This document shows positions 34,507 to 44,600 of a DNA stretch of 64,000 nt, one piece after another. Both the position numbers and the translations under genes were made by a program. The stretch covers positions 124,001-188,000 of the forward strand of contig CP021237.1 in assembly GCA_002151545.1 (NCBI GenBank), written 5' to 3'. Under the pieces are notes generated by a model. That model worked only from the letters and a program-made list of their open reading frames with translations. It searched no databases and was not told the origin of the DNA. The DNA comes from Sphingobacteriaceae bacterium GW460-11-11-14-LB5. GTDB taxonomy: Bacteria > Bacteroidota > Bacteroidia > Sphingobacteriales > Sphingobacteriaceae. How positions within the stretch are numbered: the stretch's first letter is position 1; every line of letters starts with the position of its first letter.

Positions 34507-35154
34507 CTAGATAATATTCCGTGTAATTTTTCCTTTGATGATGTAAAGTGCCTGAATACTTTTTTTGTGGATTACCGTATCGCCTTTGAAATTTGGATTT
34601 GAAGAACGGAGGATGAGTTTGCTCTCATCGGCGTGCTGAAAAATTAATTTTATGGTACGCAGACTGTTACTGTTTTCATCCGTCATTATCACATAAGCTT
34701 CGCCCCACTGTAAGATTTCGTAATTGGTAATTTCTTTTATGGCTATAATTTCACCTGCGGCATATTTGGGATACATACTATCGCCATAAACCGGTAAATA
34801 GGCGGTGCAATCGTTAAAGGGAAGGTAATTTACCAGGTATTCTGCGCGTTGTTCTTCTACGATGAGCTCTTTAGCATCAGATAGGCTCATGTCAAAATAG
34901 GGAACACCCTCTTTGCTTTCGCCAACGGCCCGTTTCTTTTTAAAGAAGGGTTCGCCGGTTCCATTTTCAAGCCAGGTTAAATTTACATCGAATTTAAGCT
35001 CGAGTTTATCTTTAATGGAATTGGATACATTGATCCTTTCTCTTAAAATATCCGAAAGAGAGCCTTGTTTGATATTCAACGCCATAGCAAAATCTTTTTG
35101 GGTTCTAAATCCCAACAAATCCATTAGTGTTTTTAAGCGCTGATTTTCATTCAT
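34507..35154 (-). CDS. XRE/S24 LexA-like transcriptional repressor
   Basis: 215 residues. The N-terminal HTH (~5-60: RLKTLMDLLGFRTQKDFAMALNIKQGSLSDILRER) is of the XRE/CI type. The C-terminal S24 peptidase-like fold (~110-210) has the nucleophile Ser in LPVYGDSMYPKYAAGEIIAI and the general-base Lys in LRTIKLIF, as in CI, LexA and HumD relatives. I see no obvious Ala-Gly cleavage bond in the linker, so self-cleavage is uncertain. The layout resembles prophage or stress repressors, but no phage genes surround it. It is divergent from a two-gene operon and an inverted repeat lies between, so it probably controls both itself and that operon. Confidence 0.88.
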   Translation of the reverse strand: MNENQRLKTLMDLLGFRTQKDFAMALNIKQGSLSDILRERINVSNSIKDKLELKFDVNLTWLENGTGEPFFKKKRAVGESKEGVPYFDMSLSDAKELIVEEQRAEYLVNYLPFNDCTAYLPVYGDSMYPKYAAGEIIAIKEITNYEILQWGEAYVIMTDENSNSLRTIKLIFQHADESKLILRSSNPNFKGDTVIHKKSIQALYIIKGKITRNII

Positions 35155-35168
35155 AAGGTAAAGATGTT

Positions 35169-35204
35169 AATAAGTTTTATGTATAATTAATAGTTAAACT
35201 TATT
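35169..35204. promoter_or_regulatory. Inverted repeat, candidate operator of the S24 repressor
   Basis: AATAAGTTT (35169-35177) and AAACTTATT (35196-35204) form perfect 9-bp half-sites with an 18-bp spacer, in the 100-bp gap between the divergent repressor and the 35255 gene. A second small palindrome TTAGCTAA lies at ~35221-35228. Position and symmetry fit an operator; this is inference. Confidence 0.45.
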
Positions 35205-35254
35205 TTGTTTTGCTAAATTCGTTAGCTAATATAATCATTTAAAAATATACGGCT

Positions 35255-36442
35255 ATGGAAGGGATCTCAAATTTTAAAAAAGAAACGATGGCATTTATTG
35301 ATGCTATTGAAAGCTTTTTTTTGTCAAATGGTATAGGCCATCATTTACAGTTTCTCAAAAACTGGTTAAACCCACCTCAAAACGAATTTGATTATTCGCC
35401 GCAAAAGCATCCTGCGCAACTGTTGGTTTTTTACGAAAAGCTGTTGCCGCTGTTCGATTATTCAGATTTAATTTTTAATCGGATTGAAACCGATACGGCC
35501 TTTGTAAAAGCGATTGAGGCTGATGAATGCAGCCTGGCACGCGAAGCGGTTTTGCTTGAATATTGTCCGAAATTATTGAGCAAAGTGGAAATGGAAAGTC
35601 CAAAATTTACCTTTCTCGATATTTTTATCTTCTTTGAATCGGAGAGCTATAAATTAATTTACAAAGAATGGTTACTGGCCGGATTGGAAAATAAGCTCGA
35701 TCTGGATTGGGACCAGTATATTTTTCCGTTTTATGAAAACACTAAAAAAATGCTGGAGGCCTGCTGGCTCATCCACGAAAGGGTAATCACTAAAAATAGT
35801 TTTAAAAGTCTCGATCGCTATTATCACATGGCCATGTTCGAAAGTACATCGCCACTGGCTTTTGATCAGGAATTATTTGATGATCCATTTCAGGCAATTG
35901 AATTTTTCTTTAGTTTGGATAACCTTGCAGGTCACAAAGCCTACCTGAAAAAATGGTATAAAATAGCCTTGTCAGAAGATAACCGTGTAAGTGATGTTGC
36001 CGATTATTTTTTCCTTTATAACCAGTTTACAAAATTGCTTAATACCGGCTATTTAATTGCAAGCAAAAAACTAATTTATCAGGAAGACTTGCCCGAAGGC
36101 CTGGTTGCCACGAAAGGGCGTTTCATATCAAACGATGTGTATAATGAGGGGCTCTGCGAAGTAAATACACTCCCTGCCGAACATATCGAAAACCCTTACC
36201 GGTTTGTGGAGTCTTTTTTTGTTCCTGAAAAAATTAAACAGTTGCGCTTAGGGCTTTTAGAATGGCTGTATGCAGCATTTAGTACCGGGAGCAGCATTAA
36301 ATTGATGGATAAGGAATTTTTATTTGAGCAGTATGAAGCCATGCTGATGATCGTGGAAGCTTTTTTTCTGATCATCGGAAATCCTTCACTAAGTGATGAT
36401 GTTAAAGCGGAAAGGAGGCCTTTATGCGCAATAAATTTTTAA
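35255..36442 (+). CDS. Unknown protein built of four ~100-residue repeats
   Basis: 395 residues, helical, no signal peptide. Four units start near residues 14, 118, 210 and 314 with the same opening (DAIESFF, FLDIFIFF, QAIEFFF, RFVESFF), followed by a conserved Trp (LKNWL, YKEWL, LKKWY, LEWLY), then an acidic-aromatic helix (LVFYEKLL, PFYENTKKML, YNQFTKLL, EQYEAMLM). From memory the units recall the C-terminal region of RteC-type regulators, but this is unverified. The next gene overlaps by 19 bases, implying tight coupling. It lies divergent from the S24 repressor. Function unknown; a scaffold or partner protein is plausible. Confidence 0.7.
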   Translation: MEGISNFKKETMAFIDAIESFFLSNGIGHHLQFLKNWLNPPQNEFDYSPQKHPAQLLVFYEKLLPLFDYSDLIFNRIETDTAFVKAIEADECSLAREAVLLEYCPKLLSKVEMESPKFTFLDIFIFFESESYKLIYKEWLLAGLENKLDLDWDQYIFPFYENTKKMLEACWLIHERVITKNSFKSLDRYYHMAMFESTSPLAFDQELFDDPFQAIEFFFSLDNLAGHKAYLKKWYKIALSEDNRVSDVADYFFLYNQFTKLLNTGYLIASKKLIYQEDLPEGLVATKGRFISNDVYNEGLCEVNTLPAEHIENPYRFVESFFVPEKIKQLRLGLLEWLYAAFSTGSSIKLMDKEFLFEQYEAMLMIVEAFFLIIGNPSLSDDVKAERRPLCAINF

Positions 36443-37251
36443 ACCTTAGCCATTATGCCGTAAAAGAAGAAACTGTTATGCGCTTGTTAAAGGGTGTAAC
36501 AGCGGCGGTACCCACTCAGTATATTTATCTCCACACCCACTTTTTTGCCGGTAAAGCGGTGCAGGAAATGCTGATTATGGTTTCGATTAAACATGTACGT
36601 ATTTTGAACGAGTTAACACCAGTACTAAATATTGTATTTACCGGGCAAATGGAATTTAGTTACCGGGTTTTTCATGTACACGAGGTTGAGCAGGCTTTGC
36701 TGGATGGGAGTTTGTTTTTTTACTATGCCACTGGGGCTCAAAACGCTTTATTCAGTAAATCTGGAAGTTTTCTCGATCGTGGAACAGCTCACCTCCTTGC
36801 AGATCGGGTTAAAAGCATCTATCGACAAGAAATTAATAAAGCCAACCAATTTTTATCGGGTGCAAAGTTCTATTTTAAACAACAAAATTTCGAATACTGC
36901 ACTTTTATGCTGCACGAGGTTTTCGATTTAACGTACCGGGCCGTTGAAGTTTTGGTGATGGGAAAGGATAAAAAAACACACCGCATCAAAGCCCATCAAC
37001 TGTATATTAAAGCTTACGTAAAACAGCTGTCTGAGCTATTTAGCGATGATGAGGAAGAACTTTGCCTGTTGCATTTGCTTGATGAGGCTTACCTGGCTGT
37101 TCGGTATGAAAACAATTACCAGATTGGTGAACCAGATGTAATACGCCTGTTTGAAAAACTAGATTTATTGCACCATGTTGCAGAACAGGTATATCAGGCA
37201 ATTATGAACAATCATTTCGATCAGCAGGTTACGGAAAGGTTTACTGGTTAA
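36424..37251 (+). CDS. HEPN-domain protein with degenerate nucleotidyltransferase-like N-terminus
   Basis: 275 residues. Residues ~135-265 look like a HEPN domain: KANQFLSGAKFYFKQQNFEY...LHEVFDLTYRAVEVLV...KTHRIKAHQLYIKAY. Residues ~25-125 align by pattern with the nucleotidyltransferase half of MNT-HEPN fusions (YIYLHTHFFAGK where GSxARG is expected; FHVHEVEQALLDGSLFF before the linker), but the catalytic Gly-Ser and Asp-x-Asp residues are missing. The Arg-His pair in RIKAH is closer than the RNase motif R-x4-6-H, so RNase activity is doubtful. It overlaps the upstream gene by 19 bases, and its stop overlaps the stop of the convergent regulator gene. Confidence 0.65.
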   Translation: MRNKFLNLSHYAVKEETVMRLLKGVTAAVPTQYIYLHTHFFAGKAVQEMLIMVSIKHVRILNELTPVLNIVFTGQMEFSYRVFHVHEVEQALLDGSLFFYYATGAQNALFSKSGSFLDRGTAHLLADRVKSIYRQEINKANQFLSGAKFYFKQQNFEYCTFMLHEVFDLTYRAVEVLVMGKDKKTHRIKAHQLYIKAYVKQLSELFSDDEEELCLLHLLDEAYLAVRYENNYQIGEPDVIRLFEKLDLLHHVAEQVYQAIMNNHFDQQVTERFTG

Positions 37252-40200
37252 TCATTGCTCATGAACTCACTCGGGGTTTTGCCGAAATGTTTTTTAAACT
37301 CTGAGCTAAAATATTTCCGGTCGTTAAAACCTACTGAATAAGCAATCTCGGCAATATTTCCTGTACCCTGTTTAAGTAATTGAGCGGCTCTTTTTATCCG
37401 CAACGATTTAATAAAGTCGTTTACGGAAAGGTCGGTCAGTGCCCTTATTTTTTTATATAACACAGGTTGGCTCATCCCAACTTCTGCTGATAAGGTAGGT
37501 ACATCAAAATCAGGATCGGCAATCCGGTCTTCGATAAGTTGAATAATTTTATTTAAAAAATGCTGCTCGGTGGTATTAATCACCATGTTTCTGGGCTCGA
37601 GCGTAATTACCTGTGCAAATTTTTTTTTAACGGTTTCCCGGGCATTTAACAGGTTTTGAATGTTCAGTTCGAGTATCTTTAAGTTAAATGGCTTCATAAT
37701 ATAGGCATCAGCTCCGTTTTCGAAACCGTTTACCTGGTGTACGTAAGCCGATCTTGCCGTTAATAAAACTACCGGGATATGGCTGGTTCGCTCATCTGTT
37801 TTAAGTTTCCGGCATAATTCTAAGCCATCCATTACGGGCATCATTACATCGCTGATAATTAAATCGGGAATCAGATCTAAGGCGCATTCTAGTCCGGTTG
37901 CCCCGTTTTCGCGCTCATATATCTGATATGAAGGGCTTAAAGCCTGTTTAATAAAGGTTCTCACGTCTTCGTTATCTTCTACCAGTAAGATGCTGTTCTT
38001 TTTGTTTTTCCCTGAATCATCCTGCAGTACATCATCCTCCTTAATCTGTTCGGTTACCTGCGTTGTAGTACTAAGGCTGTAATTTAAGGCATCGTCGTAA
38101 TAAACATAATCGGGAATAAAATCGGATGGATTAAAATGTTCTTTTCCTGTTTTTAAACTTACAGTGAAAGCCGTATTGCCAAAGGCCTTATCATTTTTAG
38201 GGGTACTTTCGAAACTAATCTGGCCATGATGCAGTTCTACAATGCTTTTAGAGAACGATAAGCCCAAACCTGTACCAATGGTGGTAGTGGCATTGGCCTG
38301 ATAAAAATTGGTGAATAAACTGGCCTGGTTCTCCAAAGGAATACCCTTGCCATTATCGCAGATTTTAATATTAACCAATTGCTTTTCTGTTTCTATTTTT
38401 AGGCTGATTTTTCCGTTTACAGGTGTAAACTTAAAGGCATTTGAAAGTAGGTTAAACATCACTTTTTCCATTTGAACCTTATCAAAATAAAGCTCAATTG
38501 CTGCCTGTGTGGTTTCGAACTGGTAATCGATGTTTTTAGAAATCGCCATGTTCTGAAAAGCCAGAAATATTTCCCTGCAGAATTTTACCACATCACCAGG
38601 ACTTACATGTAAGGCCATTTTTCCGCTTTCTGCCTTTCTAAAGTCGAGCAGTTCGGTAACTAAGTTCATCAAACGGTCGGCATTATTTTTTATCGGTTGC
38701 AGATCCCGGTTCAGGGCAGGATCGTCTTTAGCGTTTTCGATCAACTTATCTAACGGACCAACGATGAGGGTTAAAGGCGTGCGTATTTCGTGAGAAATAT
38801 TGGTAAAAAACTCTAGCTTATGTTCATTAATTTCTTTTTCTTTTTTAAGTACGGCTTTTATCAACAAGTAACGTATAAATACAAAGGAAATGGCTGCAAA
38901 AGCACAAAAGTAAAACAGATAGGCCCACCATGTTCTGTAAAATGGCGGCAGAATTTTGATATCTAAGGTGCTGGTTTCATTGGTCCAAAGGCCATCGTTA
39001 TTACTTCCTTTAACCATAAGTGTATAGTTTCCGGGCGAGAGGTTGGTATAACTGGCTGAGGGGATATCTACATAGTTCCAGTTTTTTTCAAAGCCTCCCA
39101 GTTTATAGGCATAACGGTTTTTATCGGATTTAATAAAGTTGAGTAGCGTAAAATCAATTGAAAATACATTCTGATCTGATTCGAAGGTAATTGATTTAAT
39201 GGTGCTGATGTTTTGTTTAAGTAAACCATCTCCGGTATGCAGTGCTATGGGTTTATTAAACAGTTTTAATCCTGTAAAAATAACTGGTGGGGTGTTTTTG
39301 TTCTCTTTGATTTCATTGGGAAAAAAGCTCACCATTCCACTTAATCCACCAAAGAAAAAGGCACCTTTACTGTCTCTCAAAAATGACTTGTAATTAAATT
39401 CGTTGCCCGGCAGTCCATCTTTAATGTTGTATGTTTTAAAAGTTTTCTGCCTGGGGTTGTATTTACATAAACCTTTGTCGGTAGTTATCCAAAGGTTATT
39501 AAAATCATCTTCCAGTATGCCCATGATGTTGTTGCTGGGTAAGCCATCAAATGTGGTCATTCTAGAATAGCTATGGCGACCAGGGTTGAGCCTAAACAAA
39601 CCGTTATGCGAAGTGCCCATGAGCAAATAACCAGCTTTATCGGTAGTTAAGCAAGTGATTTCGTTATATTTCAAAATTTCCGGATCGGCAGCAACGCGGC
39701 TAATAAACCGCTGGCTATCTTTTTTCAACTGGTAAAGACCTGAGTTGGTCGCTACCCAAAGGCATCTTTTGGCATCTTCAAAAATGTAATGCACCGCATC
39801 GGTTAAGCCGTTTACCCGGTTGCGGATAAATTTACCGGTAGTACTGTTAAAGCTATTTAAGCCACCGTTGGTGCCTACCCAAAAGCGCCCATAACTATCT
39901 TCAAAAAGGGCTGTAATTTCATCATTGCTAATGGATGAGGTATCGTTTTTGTGCTTGGTATATCTGACAAAAGTTTTGGTTTCTGGTTGAAAAAGGTTTA
40001 ACCCTCCATAATGTGTTCCTACCCAAATTCTGTTTTTTTTATCCCGTATAACCGATTTTACCAAATTTGCACTTAAGCTTTTGGGATCGTTCGGGTTATT
40101 TTTATAACGGGTAAAAGTATCGTTTTTTCTATCGTAGTAATTTAACCCTTCGCCTTCGGTACCAATCCAGAGGTTTTGGTGCTGATCTTCCATGATCGAG

Positions 40201-41297
40201 CTGACTACGTTGCTGCTTAAGCCATTTGGCGCTGTAGTGCTTCTATAAACCTTAAAGGGTGTATAATTGGGATATACCATATTAATGGCTCCATAATAGG
40301 TGCCTACCCATATTATGCCCTGCCGGTCCTGATAAATATCGTAAACAGAGTTTTGGCTCAGGCTGGTTGGATCTTCGGGGATATTATGCAGGGAACTGAA
40401 GTTTTTAGTGGCAGGATTGTAGATGTTAATACCATGTAATGTTCCAATCCATAGTTTACCTTCCTGATCCATCATAATTTTGCGGACGTTATTGCTGCTA
40501 ATTCCTGCTGGGTTAAGACTGGAGTATTGGTAGCTCGTAATGGTTTCCGTGCTGAGGTTTAACTTGCTTACACCCGTTTGTTTGGTGCCGATCCATAAAT
40601 TATTTTCTCGGTCTTCAACCATGGTTGTAATGTGGTTATCAATCGCTTTGTTCAGCTCTTCGCTAAAATCTTTAAAATACCTGAGGTGTATTTTCCCATC
40701 TTTAAAGCGCATGTTTACTAAACCATAAGTTGTACTTAACCATAATGTTCCGTTATGGTCTTCTGTAATGGCATAAATTTGCTGGCGTTGCTTTTGCTTA
40801 TCTAAAAAGCGTTTAAACTTATACTTTCCATTGGTGCTGAGCAGGTTTAAACCATTTGTGGTACCGATCCAAACGCGGTTCTTTTTGTCCTGAAAAATGC
40901 AACTTATTCCAGCATTACTAATGCTATTGGGATCTTTACTGTTGTGCACATAGTGGTCGAAGTTATCATCCCCTTCATTATATTTATTCAGCCCATTTGA
41001 GGTGCCAATTAATAATGTTCCATCTTTTAACGCTAAAATAGACGAGAGAAATGACGCATTGCTTAAACTTTTCTCATTATTTTCTTCGTGATAATATACC
41101 TTGAAAGATTTAGAATCGTATTTATTTAACCCGAACCGGGTGCCAAACCAGATAAAACCCCTGGCATCTTGAGCAATAGATAATACCGAACTTTGTGTGA
41201 GCCCGTTTTCTACATTGAGGTGTTTAAAAGCATATTTGTTTTGAGCATTACTTACAATGATAAAAAATACTAAAGTAAATGTTTGCAGGTATTTCAT
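37248..41297 (-). CDS. Hybrid two-component system sensor/regulator controlling the utilisation locus
   Basis: 1349 residues from ATG 41297, giving signal MKYLQTFTLVFFIIVSNAQ; a start 33 codons upstream is rejected. The periplasmic part (~20-780) has about fourteen reg_prop propeller units (for example IWFGTRFGLNKYD, LWIGTKQTGVSKL), then a Y_Y_Y domain (NLSPGNYTLMVKGSNNDG). After one membrane helix (~790-815) come HisKA (phospho-His ~836 in NISHEIRTPLTL), HATPase (ICDNGKGIP, GTGLGLSFSK), a receiver (phospho-Asp ~1150 in ISDVMMPVMDG) and an AraC-type HTH (~1250-1349). This one-protein architecture typically senses oligosaccharide products and activates the adjacent susCD genes. Confidence 0.95.
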   Translation of the reverse strand: MKYLQTFTLVFFIIVSNAQNKYAFKHLNVENGLTQSSVLSIAQDARGFIWFGTRFGLNKYDSKSFKVYYHEENNEKSLSNASFLSSILALKDGTLLIGTSNGLNKYNEGDDNFDHYVHNSKDPNSISNAGISCIFQDKKNRVWIGTTNGLNLLSTNGKYKFKRFLDKQKQRQQIYAITEDHNGTLWLSTTYGLVNMRFKDGKIHLRYFKDFSEELNKAIDNHITTMVEDRENNLWIGTKQTGVSKLNLSTETITSYQYSSLNPAGISSNNVRKIMMDQEGKLWIGTLHGINIYNPATKNFSSLHNIPEDPTSLSQNSVYDIYQDRQGIIWVGTYYGAINMVYPNYTPFKVYRSTTAPNGLSSNVVSSIMEDQHQNLWIGTEGEGLNYYDRKNDTFTRYKNNPNDPKSLSANLVKSVIRDKKNRIWVGTHYGGLNLFQPETKTFVRYTKHKNDTSSISNDEITALFEDSYGRFWVGTNGGLNSFNSTTGKFIRNRVNGLTDAVHYIFEDAKRCLWVATNSGLYQLKKDSQRFISRVAADPEILKYNEITCLTTDKAGYLLMGTSHNGLFRLNPGRHSYSRMTTFDGLPSNNIMGILEDDFNNLWITTDKGLCKYNPRQKTFKTYNIKDGLPGNEFNYKSFLRDSKGAFFFGGLSGMVSFFPNEIKENKNTPPVIFTGLKLFNKPIALHTGDGLLKQNISTIKSITFESDQNVFSIDFTLLNFIKSDKNRYAYKLGGFEKNWNYVDIPSASYTNLSPGNYTLMVKGSNNDGLWTNETSTLDIKILPPFYRTWWAYLFYFCAFAAISFVFIRYLLIKAVLKKEKEINEHKLEFFTNISHEIRTPLTLIVGPLDKLIENAKDDPALNRDLQPIKNNADRLMNLVTELLDFRKAESGKMALHVSPGDVVKFCREIFLAFQNMAISKNIDYQFETTQAAIELYFDKVQMEKVMFNLLSNAFKFTPVNGKISLKIETEKQLVNIKICDNGKGIPLENQASLFTNFYQANATTTIGTGLGLSFSKSIVELHHGQISFESTPKNDKAFGNTAFTVSLKTGKEHFNPSDFIPDYVYYDDALNYSLSTTTQVTEQIKEDDVLQDDSGKNKKNSILLVEDNEDVRTFIKQALSPSYQIYERENGATGLECALDLIPDLIISDVMMPVMDGLELCRKLKTDERTSHIPVVLLTARSAYVHQVNGFENGADAYIMKPFNLKILELNIQNLLNARETVKKKFAQVITLEPRNMVINTTEQHFLNKIIQLIEDRIADPDFDVPTLSAEVGMSQPVLYKKIRALTDLSVNDFIKSLRIKRAAQLLKQGTGNIAEIAYSVGFNDRKYFSSEFKKHFGKTPSEFMSND

Positions 41298-41440
41298 GTT
41301 GGCAGAAAGTGAGGGATGTTTAGCTTTTACCTGATTAAAAGTACAAAATGTTTCTATTATAAAAATCAAATACGTTTGGCAAAGCAATTTTAACACTTTA
41401 TCTGATTATTTGCCTTGTTTAATGCTGTTTTCTGCCTTTA

Positions 41441-41475
41441 TTTAGGATTTTTATACCTATTTGTTTAGGATTTTA
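41441..41475. promoter_or_regulatory. Direct repeat, candidate binding site of the hybrid regulator
   Basis: TTTAGGATTTT occurs at 41441-41451 and 41464-41474, 23 bases apart, in the 342-bp gap between the regulator and susC. AraC-type domains commonly bind direct repeats spaced by about two helical turns. The rest of the gap shows no gene. Confidence 0.4.
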
Positions 41476-41500
41476 CCCCCTTCTTTTTTTCGCTTCTAAA

Positions 41501-41508
41501 TAGATTTG
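41501..41508 (+). promoter_or_regulatory. Candidate -7 box (TAGATTTG) for the first susC
   Basis: A perfect TAnnTTTG match 26 bases downstream of the direct repeat and 131 bases before the susC start. The close position to the repeat supports an activator-dependent promoter. Confidence 0.45.
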
Positions 41509-41639
41509 ACCCTATGCATTTGTAACTGATTGCATTGTGATAACCAAATATTTAATAACCAAAATTTATCCGTAAGTAAAGCGAATGCCCTGCCATTCCT
41601 TAACACCGGACAAGCAACTAGCCAACAAACAAGAACTAT

Positions 41640-44600
41640 ATGAGGAAAACTTACTTTAAGCAATTAATGCTTTTTTCGTTAACCGTATACGCTGTATGCC
41701 CAGGTGTGGCCAATGCAAATACCATACGAGTCAAAAGCCATGTAAAGGGAAAAATTGGGTTTACTAAAAACCATAGGTTGGAAGTAACTGGAACGGTGAC
41801 CGATAACTTTGGTAATCCATTGTTTGGTGTAAAGGTTTCGATTAAAGAAACCGGAACCAGTGTTTCTACCGATAAAAACGGGAAGTATAAAATAAGTGCT
41901 GTAGAAGGCGATGTTTTAGTCTTTACGCTTAACGGCTATCTGGTAAAAGAGGTAGAAGCGAATCAGGCTTTATTGAACGTGAGTTTAGGCGAAAGTCAAA
42001 AACGCCAGGCTACTACACCCGTATTATATGGCGAACAAAGCGTAACAACCAACCTGCAATCTACTTCAACCGTTTATAACAGCGATTTAATTAAGGTTCC
42101 GGTAGCCGGAATAAATAATGCATTATCTGGTAGATTGGCTGGTTTGTATACTTTACAAAGCAGCGGCAGGCCGGGTGCCGATGGAACAAGTATTACAGTT
42201 AGGGGAAATGTACCATTAGTTTTAGTTAATGGCGTGCCGAGAGATTATCCTTCTATCGACCCTGAGGAAATAGAATCTGTAACTATTCTAAAAGATGGTT
42301 TATCTACGGTAATGTTAGGGCAGCAATCTTCTAACAGTGTAGTGATGATAACCACACGTAAGGGGGAAGTTGGAAAACAGCGGATCTCGTTAACCGCACA
42401 GGCAGGTTTACAATCGGCTATTAAATTGCCCCAGCCCTTAGGTGCTTTTGATTACGCTACTCTATACAATGAAGCATTGGCAAACGATGGAAAAGCACCA
42501 CGTTATACTGCTGCTGATTTAAATGCCTGGGCAACCGGATCGGACCCTGTATTTCATCCTGATGTAGATTGGTATGGGACGATCTTAAAACCAAATACAG
42601 TTTTTAGCCGGTATAATTTAAATACCTATGGTGGAGGTAATTCTACAAGATATTTTCTTGACGTAGATTATCTCAATCAGAGCGGTATCCTTAAACAGGA
42701 TGATCAAAATACTTACAGTACCAATACCGATTATAAAAGGTACTTGGTTCGTACGAATATCGATATAGATATTACGCCTACAACTTTATTAAACTTAAAC
42801 TTATTTGGTCGCATCCAAAATGGCAACCAGCCAGGCGGAGCAGGGGCCAATACTGCCATTTTTACGACTGGTACAACCTTATCAAACTTTGGTGGTAATA
42901 ATATTTTTGCGCAACTGGCTGCTACACCAAATAATGCTTATCCTGTTTTTAATCCTAATGGCTCGCTGGCTGGTAGTTCTGATTATCAAACCAATTTATG
43001 GGCAGCAACAACACGCTCTGGTTATTTTTATAACAGTACAAGAGATGTTTCTGCGGATATCTCTTTACGGAAAACGCTCGATAATGTAACCAAAGGTTTA
43101 TGGTTAAAAGCCCTGGCCAGTTTTAATACCAGTGTATCAGAAAACATTATCCGCACCAAACAGTATGCGGTTTACAAACTGGCGAGTACCAATCCTGATG
43201 TATATCAGAAATTTGGTGTAGATGGTCAGCAGATTAATCTTTCTACCAATTCTGGTCAGAGCAGAAATTTATTTGTTGATTTTTCTGCCGGGCTAGATAA
43301 AACTTATGGTAATCACAGTATTAATGCACTTTTAAAATACAATTCGCAAAGTGCGCAAACGGCCAATCAAATCCCAATGATCTTTAGTAATTTATCCGGA
43401 AGGCTAGATTATAACTATAAAGAAAAGTATTTGGCTGAGGTTGCTTTAAGTTATAGCGGCTTAAACAGATATGAGGAGGGCAATCGCTTTGGGTTCTTTT
43501 ATGGCTTTGGTTTAGGATGGAATATTGCGAAAGAGGATTTTTTAAAAGATACCAAATGGCTAAATGCGCTTAAAGTAAGAGCCAACTATGCCTATACAGG
43601 TAATGCAAATGCTGGTTATTTTGCTTATAAGCAATATTATGTAACGGGTGGTACTTACAATTATGGCACCACGCCAACAGCAATCGCCGGAACAACAGAA
43701 GGTACATTGGCTAACCTGAACATTACCTGGGAGAAAGCAAACCAATATAACTTTGGTATTGATGCAAGTTTGTTTAACAACAAGCTCTCCATCGCTGCTG
43801 ATTATTTCAATAATGAGAATTTTGATCTGGTCCAAACCAGAGGAAGGAGTTCGGCATTATTGGGTACTTCCTATCCTGCAGAAAACATAGGCATCAACAG
43901 ATATTCGGGGGTAGAGTTCGACCTGAAGTACAGCAATAATATCGGTAACTTTAACTATTACATTGCTCCGAATGTTTTCTCGCTCCAAAAAATCATTCAA
44001 TATCAGGATGAGATCGATAGGCCATACCCATGGATGGTTAGAACAGGGCAGCGCGAAGATCAAACCTTTGGTTATATCGCCGATGGTTTGTTTCAAAACC
44101 AGGCCGAGATTAATTCAAGTGCAAAAATACAAGGCTACAGCCCGGTACCAGGCGATATTAAATATAAAGATTTAAATAACGATGGCATTATCAACGAGCT
44201 TGATATTCAGTCACTCAAAAACAATAATCCAATCTGGTTTTATGGTTTAAATTTAGGTTTTAGCTATAAAGGTTTCGATTTTTCTGCCCTGCTACAGGGT
44301 GTTCAAAACCGTTATGTTTATGTTTCCGGCTCAACAGAATGGGCATTCCAGAACAATGGTTTAGGACAGGCATTTGAACAAAATCTTGGCCGATGGACAC
44401 CTGCCACGGCAGGCACTGCCACACAGCCGCGCTTAACTATTGGTTCAAACCCGAATAACGAAGCCGTCTCATCATACTGGTTGCACGATGGAAGTTATGT
44501 ACGCCTAAAAAATGTTGAGTTAGGATATACACTTCCGAAACTGCTCACCAGTAAACTAAAACTGGCTTCAATCCGCTTTTTTGTAAATGCTGTAAACGCA

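Noticed and set aside
34036-34602. 188-codon plus-strand frame containing SFKVAVR heptads
   Set aside because: It consists of the minisatellite plus translated CAGTT-type repeats and the antisense of the S24 repressor; no start signal or family. Kept only as a repeat.
34507-35154. S24 repressor as evidence of a prophage
   Set aside because: No integrase, structural or lysis genes occur nearby; att-like direct repeats were not seen.
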